IMG/VR virus record: IMGVR_UViG_3300033571_019808
Span: 1-41,717 of that record
Origin: a virus
Reading direction: 5' to 3' (one strand)
DNA: 41,717 nucleotides
In this document: piece by piece, positions 28,338 through 37,183 of the stretch
Layout: every line of letters starts with the position of its first letter
Position numbering within the stretch: the first letter of the stretch is position 1
The notes under the pieces: model-generated
Told to the model about the DNA's origin: nothing
The model's input: only the letters and a program-made list of their open reading frames with translations
Database searches by the model: none
Position numbers and translations under genes: made by a program

Positions 28338-28490
28338 ATGAAAAAACTAATTTTAATTTTAGCTTTCTCTTTTTTTGCGCTTAACGCAAAAGCTAATTGC
28401 ACATGTGCTTGCATAGGCGGACAGGTTCAGCCAATCTGCACGGGCAGCTTTAACATAGCGCCAATCTGCCCTCCAATGATATGTCCATAA
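28338..28490 (+). CDS. Small secreted cysteine-rich protein
   Basis: 50 aa. Signal peptide (MKKLILILAFSFFALNAKA) with cleavage after AKA, leaving a ~31-residue mature peptide NCTCACIGGQVQPIC... with six Cys (CTCAC, then three single Cys, ending ..PICPPMICP). The Cys/Pro/Gly pattern is like small exported proteins I recall from Proteobacteria with CxCxC..GQVQPIC..PICPP.., role unknown. Export to the periplasm or medium is unusual for a phage lysogeny region. Ends before the terminator at 28541. Confidence 0.65.
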   Translation: MKKLILILAFSFFALNAKANCTCACIGGQVQPICTGSFNIAPICPPMICP

Positions 28491-28540
28491 AATAATATGG
28501 TTATTTTAAAAATAATAGTTGACTAAATAGTAGGGTTATT

Positions 28541-28567
28541 AAAAATCTATAGCAGAAGATTTTTTTA
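28541..28567 (+). terminator. Rho-independent terminator
   Basis: AAAAATCT / AGATTTTT stem of 8 bp with an 8-base loop, continuing into a T-run. It ends the HTH-secreted-peptide transcript and isolates it from the packaging operon. AT-rich stem, so moderate strength. Confidence 0.6.
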
Positions 28568-28585
28568 ATTTCTTTTATTAACAAC

Positions 28586-29137
28586 ATGCAAGCAGGATTT
28601 TTCTCAGAAGTTTATCGCGAAGTTAAGCAGCCAAAATCTAAAAAGAATAATATAAATTTTTCCTTAATATCACAGCTAGAGAAGGCGGGGGCAGAGGTTA
28701 AAAAGTTTATAATGAAAGACTCAAGTGTTGGAGCAATAAAAATTAACCCACTTTCTAAATTATACGAAAAAGATTTTCTAACGCGTCAAGAATATGTTGC
28801 TGGGACGCGGTATCAAGACAACTTTAATTTATCTCAAAAATCTCATCACTCTAGGCCAACCCTTATTTATGACGGATTATCACACTCATCAGCATCGACA
28901 AAATCAGGAGAGGGCGGAGCGGATCAAGATCAACTGGACGCAACTTTCAAAGTAGAGCAGTTTAAAATGACGTTGTTTGAAAATGATTATGATTGCAAAC
29001 AAAATTTAATGAAAATTCTTGAGTATTGTTTTGAACAAGAGATGGCAATTTACAATGTTGAAAAGCTTCTAAAATCAGATAGGAGAACGATTAAAGATAA
29101 GATTAAAATAATTTGCAAATTAATGCTTGACTCTTAA
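28586..29137 (+). CDS. Hypothetical protein, possible late regulator
   Basis: 183 aa. Contains INPLSKLYEKDFLTRQEYVA (residues ~52-71), followed by GTRYQDNF, a pattern I know from phage proteins of alphaproteobacteria placed before packaging genes. An acidic low-complexity linker follows, then a helical C-terminus (MKILEYCFEQEMAIYNVEKL). Its position between the lysogeny switch and the terminase operon, with terminators on both sides, suggests a late-transcription activator or antiterminator. No direct motif proves it. Confidence 0.45.
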   Translation: MQAGFFSEVYREVKQPKSKKNNINFSLISQLEKAGAEVKKFIMKDSSVGAIKINPLSKLYEKDFLTRQEYVAGTRYQDNFNLSQKSHHSRPTLIYDGLSHSSASTKSGEGGADQDQLDATFKVEQFKMTLFENDYDCKQNLMKILEYCFEQEMAIYNVEKLLKSDRRTIKDKIKIICKLMLDS

Positions 29138-29196
29138 CTCCCGAAAAATTAACGTGTTTTTCATAGAATGCGATTTTAGCGTTCACAGAAATTTGA

Positions 29197-29222
29197 GGTC
29201 GGCCAAAAGCCGGCCTTTTTTT
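29197..29222 (+). terminator. Rho-independent terminator
   Basis: GGTCGGC / GCCGGCC 7-bp stem (one G-U on the + strand), loop CAAAA, then seven T. Strong. It separates the 183-aa gene from the packaging operon; readthrough would be needed unless a promoter lies between 29138 and 29234. Confidence 0.85.
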
Positions 29223-29233
29223 ATGCGCAAAAT

Positions 29234-29380
29234 ATGGAAGATTTTGTTGAGAGGCTTATCAGAAATAACCCTGAGAAGTATGGAAGAGATGGTATTCATG
29301 TATTTCAGAACAACAAGATGATGATAGTATTTACTAAGAAAGGCGCAGAATTCGAGATAATGGAATTTAAGAGATTTTAA
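29234..29380 (+). CDS. 48-aa hypothetical protein
   Basis: MEDFVERLIRNNPEKYGRDG, IHVFQNNKMMIVFTKKGAEF, then EIMEFKRF. Helix plus beta hairpin; its stop directly abuts the next ATG. Compact and well formed but unrecognised. Confidence 0.55.
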   Translation: MEDFVERLIRNNPEKYGRDGIHVFQNNKMMIVFTKKGAEFEIMEFKRF

Positions 29381-29638
29381 ATGGTGATAAACGAATATAG
29401 AGAAGGTCAGGAAGCTTGGTTTGCTATTGAAGGCTTAGTTGCCGTAAAAGGAATTATTGGATGCAGATATTTAGCGCCACACGTTCCAGGTTATTATTTT
29501 ATTACAGTTGCTAGTCATCTAAATCCAGCTATCACCAGAGAATACGCTTGCAGCACTAATATCCTTTTTGAAAACAAAGAAGATTTAGAAAAGTATTTTG
29601 CAAGCTGGGAAGAAAGAAATGGAAAATGGGGAAGATAA
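29381..29638 (+). CDS. Hypothetical protein
   Basis: 85 aa. Beta-rich (YREGQEAWFAIEGLVAVKGI, then YYFITVASHLNP). It starts right after the stop of the 48-aa gene. Phages often have small beta proteins like this just before the terminases; role unknown. Confidence 0.55.
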   Translation: MVINEYREGQEAWFAIEGLVAVKGIIGCRYLAPHVPGYYFITVASHLNPAITREYACSTNILFENKEDLEKYFASWEERNGKWGR

Positions 29639-29668
29639 AAAATTCTCTAAACTAGAGGCATACAGACA

Positions 29669-29929
29669 ATGGCAGGTATCAAAGGACAAAAACGAGGAAT
29701 TAAGACGGGTGGACGTAAAAAAGGCGTTCCTAACAAGCTTAACGCTGATTTAAAAGGCATGATATTGCAAGCTTTAGATGAAAGCGGGGGCGTTCAATAT
29801 TTAAAAGCTCAATCAGTCTTAAATCCTGGCCCATTTATGGCTTTAGTTGGCAAAGTATTGCCAATGACAATTGCTGGCGATCCAACCGCACCAGTGAAAA
29901 TGCAAATTGAATGGCTGTCCAAAAAGTAA
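29669..29929 (+). CDS. Putative terminase small subunit
   Basis: 86 aa. Basic N-terminus (KGQKRGIKTGGRKKGVPNKL) typical of small proteins preceding TerL, then NADLKGMILQALDESGGVQY and NPGPFMALVGKVLPM. I recognise this head as common in small-terminase-like proteins of phages. It would bind DNA at the packaging start. Short for a TerS. It overlaps the large subunit by 19 bp. An SD-like AGAGG lies 14 bases upstream. Confidence 0.7.
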   Translation: MAGIKGQKRGIKTGGRKKGVPNKLNADLKGMILQALDESGGVQYLKAQSVLNPGPFMALVGKVLPMTIAGDPTAPVKMQIEWLSKK

Positions 29930-31257
29930 TTATTCCCTATGCTCCACGTCATCAGTTTCTGCCGCTTCATAATCGCAAACAAAGATTTGCTGCCGTTGTT
30001 GCTCATCGTAGAGCTGGAAAAACTGTTGCAGAAGTAAATGAGAAAATTAGATCTGCATTAACTTGCACAAAACCTAATCCTCGCACAGCATACATTGCGC
30101 CGTTTCTTAAGCAGGCAAAGGCAGTTGCTTGGACTTACGCTAAAGAGTATGGTTTAGCAGTGCCAGGAGCTAAAGCCAATGAGTCAGAGCTTAGAATTGA
30201 TTTTCCTAACGGCGGTCAATTTAGATTATACGGCGCTGACAATATAGATGCAATTAGGGGGATCTATTTAGATGATGTAACTCTCGATGAATACGCGGAT
30301 ATGAACCCGCGTCTTTTTCCAGAGGTAATCAGACCAACACTTGTTGACAGACTCGGCAAAGCGACATTTATAGGAACTCCAAAGGGCAGAAACGACTTTT
30401 TTAAGATCTGTCAACAAGCTAAAACGGCAGAAGATTGGTTTTTCTTAGAGCTGAAAGCCAGCGAGACGGGAATTGTCCCTTCGCATGAGTTATTAGCTTT
30501 AAGAAGAGAGATGACCGAGGAGCAATATGCTCAAGAGTTTGAGTGTTCTTTCGAGGCGGCGATCACTGGCGCTTATTATGGCAAGGATTTAATTAGAGCC
30601 GAGCAAGAGGGGCGCATTACTACAGTTTCTCACGACACGGACTATAAAGTTTGCACAGCTTGGGATTTGGGATGGTCGGATGATACAGCTATTTGGTTTT
30701 ATCAAGTAATAGCTGGCGAAATTAGGATCTTAGAATATTTCTTCGCATCAGGTCAAAACATAGACTTTTACGCTGACTATCTTCTTTCGAAGAAGGATTA
30801 CAAATACGATTTACACCACTTGCCGCATGACGCTAAAGCAAAGACTTTGGTAGGAGCTGGCAAATCTATTCAAGAGCAATTAGCGAACAGATTAGGCGGA
30901 TATGGCGCATTTAGAATTGTGCCAAGCTTATCAGTGCAAGACGGCATTCAAGCCGCAAGAAAGATGCTGCCAAAGACTTGGTTTAACAAAGATCAATGTG
31001 TCGAAGGATTAGAAGCTTTAGCACAATACCAACGCGAATGGGATGACGATAGAAAATGTTTCAAGGATGCGCCTAAGCACGATTGGACATCACACCCAGC
31101 AGACGCTTTTAGAATGTTGGCAATAGCATGGCAAGAGCAATATAAGGCAGTCGCCCCATTGCAGCGAGAAGACGGCAAAATTTACGTAGCCGACCAAATA
31201 GAAATTTTAAGAAGAAAAATAAGAGATCATGAGCGCAACGCACAACAATGGCACTAA
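29911..31257 (+). CDS. terL: Terminase large subunit
   Basis: 448 aa. ATPase domain: Walker A AHRRAGKT (31-38), Walker B VTLDE (123-127), coupling motif GTPKGR (155-160). Nuclease domain: WDLGWSDDTA (251-260, Asp252 and Asp257/258) and SHPADAF (394-400, Asp398) supply metal-binding acids. It pumps DNA into the prohead and cuts it. Overlaps the small subunit by 19 bp and the portal gene by 29 bp. All key residues are present. Confidence 0.95.
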   Translation: MAVQKVIIPYAPRHQFLPLHNRKQRFAAVVAHRRAGKTVAEVNEKIRSALTCTKPNPRTAYIAPFLKQAKAVAWTYAKEYGLAVPGAKANESELRIDFPNGGQFRLYGADNIDAIRGIYLDDVTLDEYADMNPRLFPEVIRPTLVDRLGKATFIGTPKGRNDFFKICQQAKTAEDWFFLELKASETGIVPSHELLALRREMTEEQYAQEFECSFEAAITGAYYGKDLIRAEQEGRITTVSHDTDYKVCTAWDLGWSDDTAIWFYQVIAGEIRILEYFFASGQNIDFYADYLLSKKDYKYDLHHLPHDAKAKTLVGAGKSIQEQLANRLGGYGAFRIVPSLSVQDGIQAARKMLPKTWFNKDQCVEGLEALAQYQREWDDDRKCFKDAPKHDWTSHPADAFRMLAIAWQEQYKAVAPLQREDGKIYVADQIEILRRKIRDHERNAQQWH

Positions 31258-33400
31258 TCAGATAGTAAGTGTCGAGCAAGTTAAGAAAGCGGTTGGCGCT
31301 GGCTGGAAATGGACTTATTGGAACGATGAGATCCAAAAATCTATTCAAGGCGAGAAGGAATATATTGATGAAGCCGAAAGAGTAATCAAGATCTTTAAGT
31401 CAAAGCACTACAGCGTAAATGATGCGCAAACTACGCGCGATGTTAAGCCTGTGTTTAATATTCTTTACTCGAATGTTGAAACGCTTAAGCCGTTGGTTTT
31501 CTCAAGGCTCCCGAATCCACGTATCAGGCGCAGGAATCTTGAAAAGAGCAATGTAAATAAGCTGCTGTCAATCTTGCTTGAGCGCAATGTTAAGCGTATC
31601 CTAGAAGATACCAACGCGCAAGTGCCGATTGAACAGGCGCGCAATGATTTTCTAGTTGTTAAGCGCGGTATTTGTCGCGTTCTATTCAAACAAGAGATTA
31701 TTGAGACTGAAAAGGTAGTAGAATTTACCGAAGCAACAGACACGATTGACGAACAAGTAGAGCCAGCCATTACTCCAGAAGAACTAGGCGAGAAAGAAAT
31801 CAAGCTCGAATATGTAAGCTGGAAGAATATTATATTTTCACCCGCTGAAAAGTGGGAAGATGTGGTCTGGGTTGCGTTTAGACATAATTTAACACAAAAA
31901 GAGCTTAAAGAGAAGTTTGGCGTTTATAAAGGCAAGAAGATTGCACTAGGTGAACAAGCCAATGCTGAAATCATCAATGACAACTTACAACCAGAAAGCC
32001 TATTTGAAAAGGCCGAGGTGTGGGAGATCTGGGACAAGAGAACAAACAAAATCACGTTTTGGACGGCTGGGTATAGTGATGATATTCTTGAAGAGAAAGA
32101 TGATGCATACAAGCTCAAGAATTTTTTTAATATACCTAGACCACTTGGAATTGATAGTGGCTTTGATGATGTAAATCAACCGATTCCTGATTATAAGTAT
32201 TATGAGGATCAAGCCAAAGAATTAGATCGCATCTCTAATCGCATCATGGCTATTCTGCCTTACATCTCAATGGGGGGCGGTTATAATTCAATCCTGACAT
32301 CAACAGACGCGGATAACTTTTTAAAGGCGATAGATGATTATTTTCCTTTTAGCGCGCCGCTTGATGCAGACCCACAAAAGATAATCTACGAAAGAGACAT
32401 CTCAAAATTAGCTTCAGTTCTTCAAATACTATACGAAGAAAGACAGCAAACGGTTGCAGTAATTCAAGAAGTAAGCGGCATTAGCGATATTGTAAGAGGC
32501 CAGACTGACTCAAAAGAAACTGCAACCGCTCAAGAATTAAAGGGCAATTTTGCAGTAAGCAGAATCCAGCCAATGCAGAAAGAGATCGAGTTCTTCTGCC
32601 GTGACATCATTCGCATCATTGTTGAATTGATCGCGGAAAACTTTGACACCTTCGAGCTTGCTAAGGCCGCTCAAATGAAAGTGTTTGACATGGATGCTTT
32701 AGCAGAGCAATTTGCTAATCAAATCCATCAACAAGATATTCAAGGCCAAGAACAAGGTCAGCCAGCTATAACGCCAGAGCAAAGCCAACAAATGCTTTCT
32801 CAAGCTCTTAAGCCTTACCAAAACGAAATTAAGGCAGGGCAGGCGACAACAGTTAATCTTCTTAAGGAAGCCAACAAGATACTCAAAGACGACAAGTTAA
32901 GAGGTTGGGCGATTGAGGTTGAAACTGATTCTACTATCAAGGTCGATCAAAACGCAGAGCGTCAATCAGTACTAGATTTTGCCGATGCTATAGCCAAGGT
33001 CTCCAATGACTTCTTGCCAGCTCTTGAGTCTGGGTTTATTAGCAAAGAGGCTTTCAAAGGGATCTTATCTTATATCATGCGCCGCTTTGACGGCAGCGAA
33101 GAGATTGAAGAACTTCTAGCTGGCGATGATAATGAAGAGGGCAATCAAGCTGACCAAATGCAGCAACAAATGGCCGCTAAACAAATGGAACTTGAAGAGC
33201 GTAAAGTTGGAGTTCAAGAATTTAAAGCACAATCAGACGCACAGTATGACCAAGGAAAACTGCAAATTGACTCTGATAAACTTAAGCTTGACGAATCTAA
33301 AGCGGTGTTGGAAGCGGAGACTGCGCAAGATGAGATTGAATCTCGCTCTAAAGCGCTTCAAGAAAAAATTGAAAGCTCAAATTTAATAGATAGCGATTAA
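31229..33400 (+). CDS. Portal protein (P22-type)
   Basis: 723 aa, close to the ~725 of P22 gp1, with the large-portal features. The N-terminal part carries EYIDEAERVIKIFKSKHYSV and ARNDFLVVKRGICRVLF. The central wing contains YKYYEDQAKELDRISNRIMA and the hallmark IQEVSGISDIVRGQTDSKET, then ATAQELKGNFAVSRIQPMQK. The C-terminus has a long Gln-rich coiled-coil barrel (MQQQMAAKQMELEERKVGVQ). It forms the dodecameric ring at the vertex through which DNA passes. Overlaps TerL, and the next gene by 1 bp. Confidence 0.9.
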   Translation: MSATHNNGTNQIVSVEQVKKAVGAGWKWTYWNDEIQKSIQGEKEYIDEAERVIKIFKSKHYSVNDAQTTRDVKPVFNILYSNVETLKPLVFSRLPNPRIRRRNLEKSNVNKLLSILLERNVKRILEDTNAQVPIEQARNDFLVVKRGICRVLFKQEIIETEKVVEFTEATDTIDEQVEPAITPEELGEKEIKLEYVSWKNIIFSPAEKWEDVVWVAFRHNLTQKELKEKFGVYKGKKIALGEQANAEIINDNLQPESLFEKAEVWEIWDKRTNKITFWTAGYSDDILEEKDDAYKLKNFFNIPRPLGIDSGFDDVNQPIPDYKYYEDQAKELDRISNRIMAILPYISMGGGYNSILTSTDADNFLKAIDDYFPFSAPLDADPQKIIYERDISKLASVLQILYEERQQTVAVIQEVSGISDIVRGQTDSKETATAQELKGNFAVSRIQPMQKEIEFFCRDIIRIIVELIAENFDTFELAKAAQMKVFDMDALAEQFANQIHQQDIQGQEQGQPAITPEQSQQMLSQALKPYQNEIKAGQATTVNLLKEANKILKDDKLRGWAIEVETDSTIKVDQNAERQSVLDFADAIAKVSNDFLPALESGFISKEAFKGILSYIMRRFDGSEEIEELLAGDDNEEGNQADQMQQQMAAKQMELEERKVGVQEFKAQSDAQYDQGKLQIDSDKLKLDESKAVLEAETAQDEIESRSKALQEKIESSNLIDSD

Positions 33401-33753
33401 TGGATATTTTTTACGAATCTTACATGCTTAACCGCTGCGAGATTAGAAAAAGATTTACTCTAGCAAGGCTAGTAGAGGCAATCAAATATTTCTTAAGAAG
33501 GCTAAGAAGAGCTAAGGATTACAGCTCTTGGTCAAATATGATGACCATTAAGTCAACCACATCTTTTGATGATGAGATAAGCAAGAAGGGAGCTATTATT
33601 GACAACATGGGAAATGCTCACACTACGGCTCATAGCTACAAGAACTATTTAAAAGAGAACAATCTAGTGATAAGAGACTGGACAGAGGGAACTAATAAAT
33701 CGTCTGATAGGCAGTTTAAGGGCTGTGACATTAACGACATCCCAAATTTTTAA
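33400..33753 (+). CDS. Hypothetical protein after portal
   Basis: 117 aa, very basic N-terminal half (RCEIRKRFTLARLVEAIKYF, LRRLRRAKDY), then SWSNMMTIKSTTSFDDEISK and IIDNMGNAHTTAHSYKNYLK. One-base overlap with the portal. Probably an assembly accessory. Unrecognised. Confidence 0.55.
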   Translation: MDIFYESYMLNRCEIRKRFTLARLVEAIKYFLRRLRRAKDYSSWSNMMTIKSTTSFDDEISKKGAIIDNMGNAHTTAHSYKNYLKENNLVIRDWTEGTNKSSDRQFKGCDINDIPNF

Positions 33754-33770
33754 CCAATTTCAGAGGCATC

Positions 33771-34058
33771 ATGAAGTTTAAGGCAATAGGATCTTTCGAT
33801 CTTAACAAAGAAAATTGTTTAGAAGATTTAATTGTAGTTGCGCGCGACACAATTAACGATGAGTCATTAAAGGAATTTGACACTTTTATTTTCCCTATCC
33901 TTCATAGCGGCAAAACAAAAATAATCAAAGGAGAAGAGAAGATGGCTATATCTAGCATTTTGACAACCAGAGAGAAGCTCGAAGATGCTATTAGCCTCGA
34001 AGATTTTTTAAAAAGTGAACTAAAAAAAGTCTCTGACTTTATACAAGAACTTAAATAA
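33771..34058 (+). CDS. Hypothetical protein
   Basis: 95 aa, acidic, alpha/beta (KAIGSFDLNKENCLEDLIVV; FIFPILHSGKTKIIKGEEKM). SD AGAGG 6 bases before the ATG. It lies between the portal-linked gene and the scaffold, where small head-assembly factors occur. Unrecognised. Confidence 0.5.
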   Translation: MKFKAIGSFDLNKENCLEDLIVVARDTINDESLKEFDTFIFPILHSGKTKIIKGEEKMAISSILTTREKLEDAISLEDFLKSELKKVSDFIQELK

Positions 34059-34078
34059 CAACAATTCATAAGGCATCT

Positions 34079-35086
34079 ATGAGCAATTTAGACGAAGAAC
34101 TAACGGCAATTTTAGACAAAGCCGCACCGTGGGATCCTGCAAAAGAAGAGCAGCCCGCAGAAGTAAAAGAAAATTCCGAAGAGGAGGGGGTCGAAACTGC
34201 CGCCGAATCTTCAAATGAAGCTGACGAATCCAAAGATCAAGAGGGTCAAACGCCGTCTGATGAGTTTGAGGAAGAGTTAAAAAATATAGATCCTGAATTA
34301 AGGGAAGCTTTATCTAAAGTTGATTCAGAAGTAAAGAGAGCGCAATTAAACGCTTTCAAGAAAATGAGATCTAACTTTGATAAAAAGCAAACTGAATTTG
34401 GGGAAGAAAAAAAACTAGCCGAGACAACAAAGCAGTTATTTCAAAAACATGGCCTCGATCCTGTTAATGGTCTTTCTCAATTAGAGAAGCTAATTCACTT
34501 TGAAAAGGAATTAGAAAAAGACCCTAAACGTGTGCTTGGGTTATTGAAACAGAAATTTAATTTGCAAGATGAAAGGTCTGGGTCTGATGAATTAGACGAA
34601 AGCTTACTCACTGATGAAGAGAAGCTTCTTTACAAACAACAAAAAGATATAAAAAAGACAGTCGAATCTCTAGTTGAAGAGAATCGGAGACTTAAAGAGT
34701 CGCAAGAAAATAGAGAAATTGAAGCTGCTCGCGCAGAGATTACAAAATTTAAGGAAGCTAAAAATGACGATGGGTCATTAAAAAATCCTTACTTTGACGA
34801 TCTAGTCGATGACATTGGCAGACTTACCTCACTTTATCCAAACGACAATATAGAAGCTTTATATAACAAGGCTTTGCGCTTAAATGATGATGTTTATTCA
34901 AAATCATTGGAGACTGCAAAAGAAAGCGAAAGAAAGCGCATATTGTCAGAAAAGGAAAAAGCTTTGAGCAAAGCTAAGTCAATCAACTCTCAATCAATTA
35001 AATCATCTCCTAAATCGGCTTTACAGCCTAGCTTAGATGATGAACTTCTTGCAATCCTCTCTAAAGATCCCTCTTACTCTAACTAG
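34079..35086 (+). CDS. Scaffolding protein
   Basis: 335 aa, highly charged and helical, with an acidic Glu/Ser-rich N-terminal third and long coiled coils in the middle (EEKLLYKQQKDIKKTVESLV). Position immediately before the major capsid gene and composition are those of phage scaffolds. The first ~12 residues (NLDEELTAILDK) recur at the C-terminus as SLDDELLAILSK, an unusual mirrored pair that may bind the coat protein at both ends. No protease motif. Confidence 0.75.
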   Translation: MSNLDEELTAILDKAAPWDPAKEEQPAEVKENSEEEGVETAAESSNEADESKDQEGQTPSDEFEEELKNIDPELREALSKVDSEVKRAQLNAFKKMRSNFDKKQTEFGEEKKLAETTKQLFQKHGLDPVNGLSQLEKLIHFEKELEKDPKRVLGLLKQKFNLQDERSGSDELDESLLTDEEKLLYKQQKDIKKTVESLVEENRRLKESQENREIEAARAEITKFKEAKNDDGSLKNPYFDDLVDDIGRLTSLYPNDNIEALYNKALRLNDDVYSKSLETAKESERKRILSEKEKALSKAKSINSQSIKSSPKSALQPSLDDELLAILSKDPSYSN

Positions 35087-35127
35087 TTTTCGTAAGTTTT
35101 TTTATATTCTAAATAGAATATAAACTT

Positions 35128-36141
35128 ATGGCAAATCCTCAAACACAAGGTCAATTAGTAGCCGCGACTTTGCAAAACATGCAAAACAAGGCAGTTGACA
35201 ACATTTCAAACAACAACGCCCTCTTCTATAAGATGAGAAAGAATGGCAGCTTTAAAGCGGAATCTGGTGGTGAACCTTTCCGTGAGAAGTTGTTATTTGC
35301 AGAGAATACAAACACAGCTTGGCAAGATCCTTATTCTCAGTTTAATACTGATGCTCAGGATTATCTGACTTTCGTTGATTTTGAACAAAAATCTTTGATC
35401 TCTTCAATTCCTTTTTATGATCGCGATATTACAACCAACCAAAGCAAAGAGAAATTATTGGACTTAGTGAAAACTGGTGTCGATTCAACAATCATCTCTT
35501 TAGTTAATACTTTGGCTGTTTCTCTATATTCAGACGCTTCAAACCCGAATGAATTGGAAGGTTTAAGACATTTGATCTCAAAAACTCCTACCACTGGAAC
35601 TGTTGGCGGAATCTCTCGTGATTCTTATGCTTTCTGGCGTAACCAAGTTTATGATTTTTCTACTGAATCAGTAACTCCAAGCGCGACTACCATTCAACCG
35701 GCTATGACAACTCTTTATTTGAGATGCTTAGTTCAAGGCCCAGCTCTTGCTCCCGATACTATCGTAACGGATCAAATTTTCTGGCAATTCTACAATACTT
35801 CTTTGACTACAATTCAAAGAACAATGTCTTCTGACTTAGCGCAAGCAGGTTTTGAAACTTTGAAATTCAGAAATGCTGATGTGGCTTACGATCCTAACTG
35901 TCCAGCTTCAACAATGTATTACATCAACTCTAAATCCTTAAAATTGAAATATCTTGGAATTAAAAACTCTGCGGATCTTTCAGCTAAAGGAATGAAAGGG
36001 GATGAAAAATCATTGCCGAATCTATTTACAGCATTACCACCAACTCGTCCAGTAAATCAAGCAGCTACTATTCATCCAGTAATGTCTTTAATGAACTTGA
36101 CAATTGATAACTGCCGCACTTCTGGCGTTCTTTGCTTGTAA
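35128..36141 (+). CDS. Major capsid protein
   Basis: 337 aa. Opens MANPQTQGQLVAATLQNMQN, continuing with KAVDNISNNNALFYKMRKNG, a start common in podovirus-type capsid proteins. Then FREKLLFAENTNTAWQDPYS, QYLTFVDFEQKSL-like strands, and a C-terminal FTALPPTRPVN segment. The fold expected is HK97-like. It directly follows the scaffold gene. No Shine-Dalgarno, only an A/T-rich leader (ATAAACTT), in spite of the very high expression expected. Confidence 0.85.
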   Translation: MANPQTQGQLVAATLQNMQNKAVDNISNNNALFYKMRKNGSFKAESGGEPFREKLLFAENTNTAWQDPYSQFNTDAQDYLTFVDFEQKSLISSIPFYDRDITTNQSKEKLLDLVKTGVDSTIISLVNTLAVSLYSDASNPNELEGLRHLISKTPTTGTVGGISRDSYAFWRNQVYDFSTESVTPSATTIQPAMTTLYLRCLVQGPALAPDTIVTDQIFWQFYNTSLTTIQRTMSSDLAQAGFETLKFRNADVAYDPNCPASTMYYINSKSLKLKYLGIKNSADLSAKGMKGDEKSLPNLFTALPPTRPVNQAATIHPVMSLMNLTIDNCRTSGVLCL

Positions 36142-36166
36142 TATCAACATCTAATTAAACAATTTT

Positions 36167-36658
36167 ATGACTATTAAATTTCGCAATCCAATCGTTTTTA
36201 GGGCGCCTGCCGTTCAAGTTGACGCTGTAGACTCGCCTTTGTATGCCGTAGGAACTATTGCCGAAGCTGTTGACTCAGTTTATGGCAATTTGGAACTAAT
36301 CTATTTAAAGGCTGGCTCTGGCGTTACTGAGGCCGTTGGTTCATTCTGCGGTTTTGGCGGCGACTATGAAACTGTTCTTGGTGTTGCCAATGGCGTTTAT
36401 TCATCAGTTGCAGTTTCTCTAGCGGCTAAAACCGCTGGTCAATTTGGCTGGTATGTTAAGAGCGGTAACGTGCCGACTTTAGTCTTAGCAAGCTTTGCTG
36501 ATAACGCTAATTGCTACTTAACCTCAACCGCTGGATCTTTAGACGATGCGGTTGTTGCTGGTGATTATGTGTACAAAGCAAAATCAATAAGCGCTATTAG
36601 TGCAGGTTTAGCAGTGATTTACCTAGACAATGCGTTCACAACTGACGGATTGGCTTAG
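36167..36658 (+). CDS. Putative head decoration/cement protein
   Basis: 163 aa, almost all beta, rich in Ala/Val/Gly (FRAPAVQVDAVDSPLYAVGT; FGGDYETVLGVANGVYSSVA). Place right after the major capsid gene, with its own terminator, and composition suit a capsid-decorating or cement protein. No strict signature. Confidence 0.6.
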   Translation: MTIKFRNPIVFRAPAVQVDAVDSPLYAVGTIAEAVDSVYGNLELIYLKAGSGVTEAVGSFCGFGGDYETVLGVANGVYSSVAVSLAAKTAGQFGWYVKSGNVPTLVLASFADNANCYLTSTAGSLDDAVVAGDYVYKAKSISAISAGLAVIYLDNAFTTDGLA

Positions 36659-36665
36659 GCGATTG

Positions 36666-36696
36666 ACGGAGGGGTTAAAATCCCTCCGTTTTCTTT
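36666..36696 (+). terminator. Rho-independent terminator after head genes
   Basis: ACGGAGGG / CCCTCCGT perfect 8-bp stem, 8-base loop, followed by a T-rich run. Strong. It probably raises the ratio of capsid to tail message. Confidence 0.85.
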
Positions 36697-36715
36697 TAAC
36701 TTAAATTAAAAAACT

Positions 36716-37183
36716 ATGTTAGTGGCATCAAAGAAAAAAGTTCAAGAAATATTCTTTCCAACGGTTGATTATTACAGAAAAATCAAGAACGAAAAAGGGG
36801 AAGAAGAAGTAAGTAAAGTCGCAAGTAAAGTCGGATTTTACGAAATAGAAAAAAGAAAAGCAGTTAGCTTTGATAAGAAAAATAACCTTATTAGGCGTGG
36901 GGATATAATTAAAGAAGAGTTTATTGATACCGAAGACGAAAATGGATTTAAAAAGATCCCATATTCTGGCAAAACTCTAATCATCTCAATTGAGAATAGC
37001 AGATTTACAAGATCAACCCGTCCAGCCGAAGAGCAAGATAAGATTGTGTATAAGGAAGCTTATGAAGCTCACCTAGCTCATAAAGCTAAAGAAGAAGCCA
37101 AAGATAACGAGCTAAAAGAGATGCAAGAAAAACTTGCCGAACTTGAAAAAGACAAGGCTAAAAAGCCAAAAGATAAAGAATAA
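36716..37183 (+). CDS. Hypothetical protein with coiled-coil tail
   Basis: 155 aa. Beta-containing N-terminal ~100 residues (KVQEIFFPTVDYYRKIKNEK; GKTLIISIENSRFTRSTRPA), then a Lys/Glu coiled-coil tail. Sits between head and tail adaptor genes; may be a head-completion protein. One-base overlap with the next gene. Confidence 0.5.
   Translation: MLVASKKKVQEIFFPTVDYYRKIKNEKGEEEVSKVASKVGFYEIEKRKAVSFDKKNNLIRRGDIIKEEFIDTEDENGFKKIPYSGKTLIISIENSRFTRSTRPAEEQDKIVYKEAYEAHLAHKAKEEAKDNELKEMQEKLAELEKDKAKKPKDKE

Noticed and set aside
29127-29321. 64-aa frame on the + strand after the 183-aa gene
   Set aside because: It reads through a strong terminator; the in-register 48-aa gene at 29234 fits better.
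29619-29753. 44-aa frame overlapping the start of the small terminase gene
   Set aside because: Plausible charged peptide but wholly explained by overlap with known genes; no SD.
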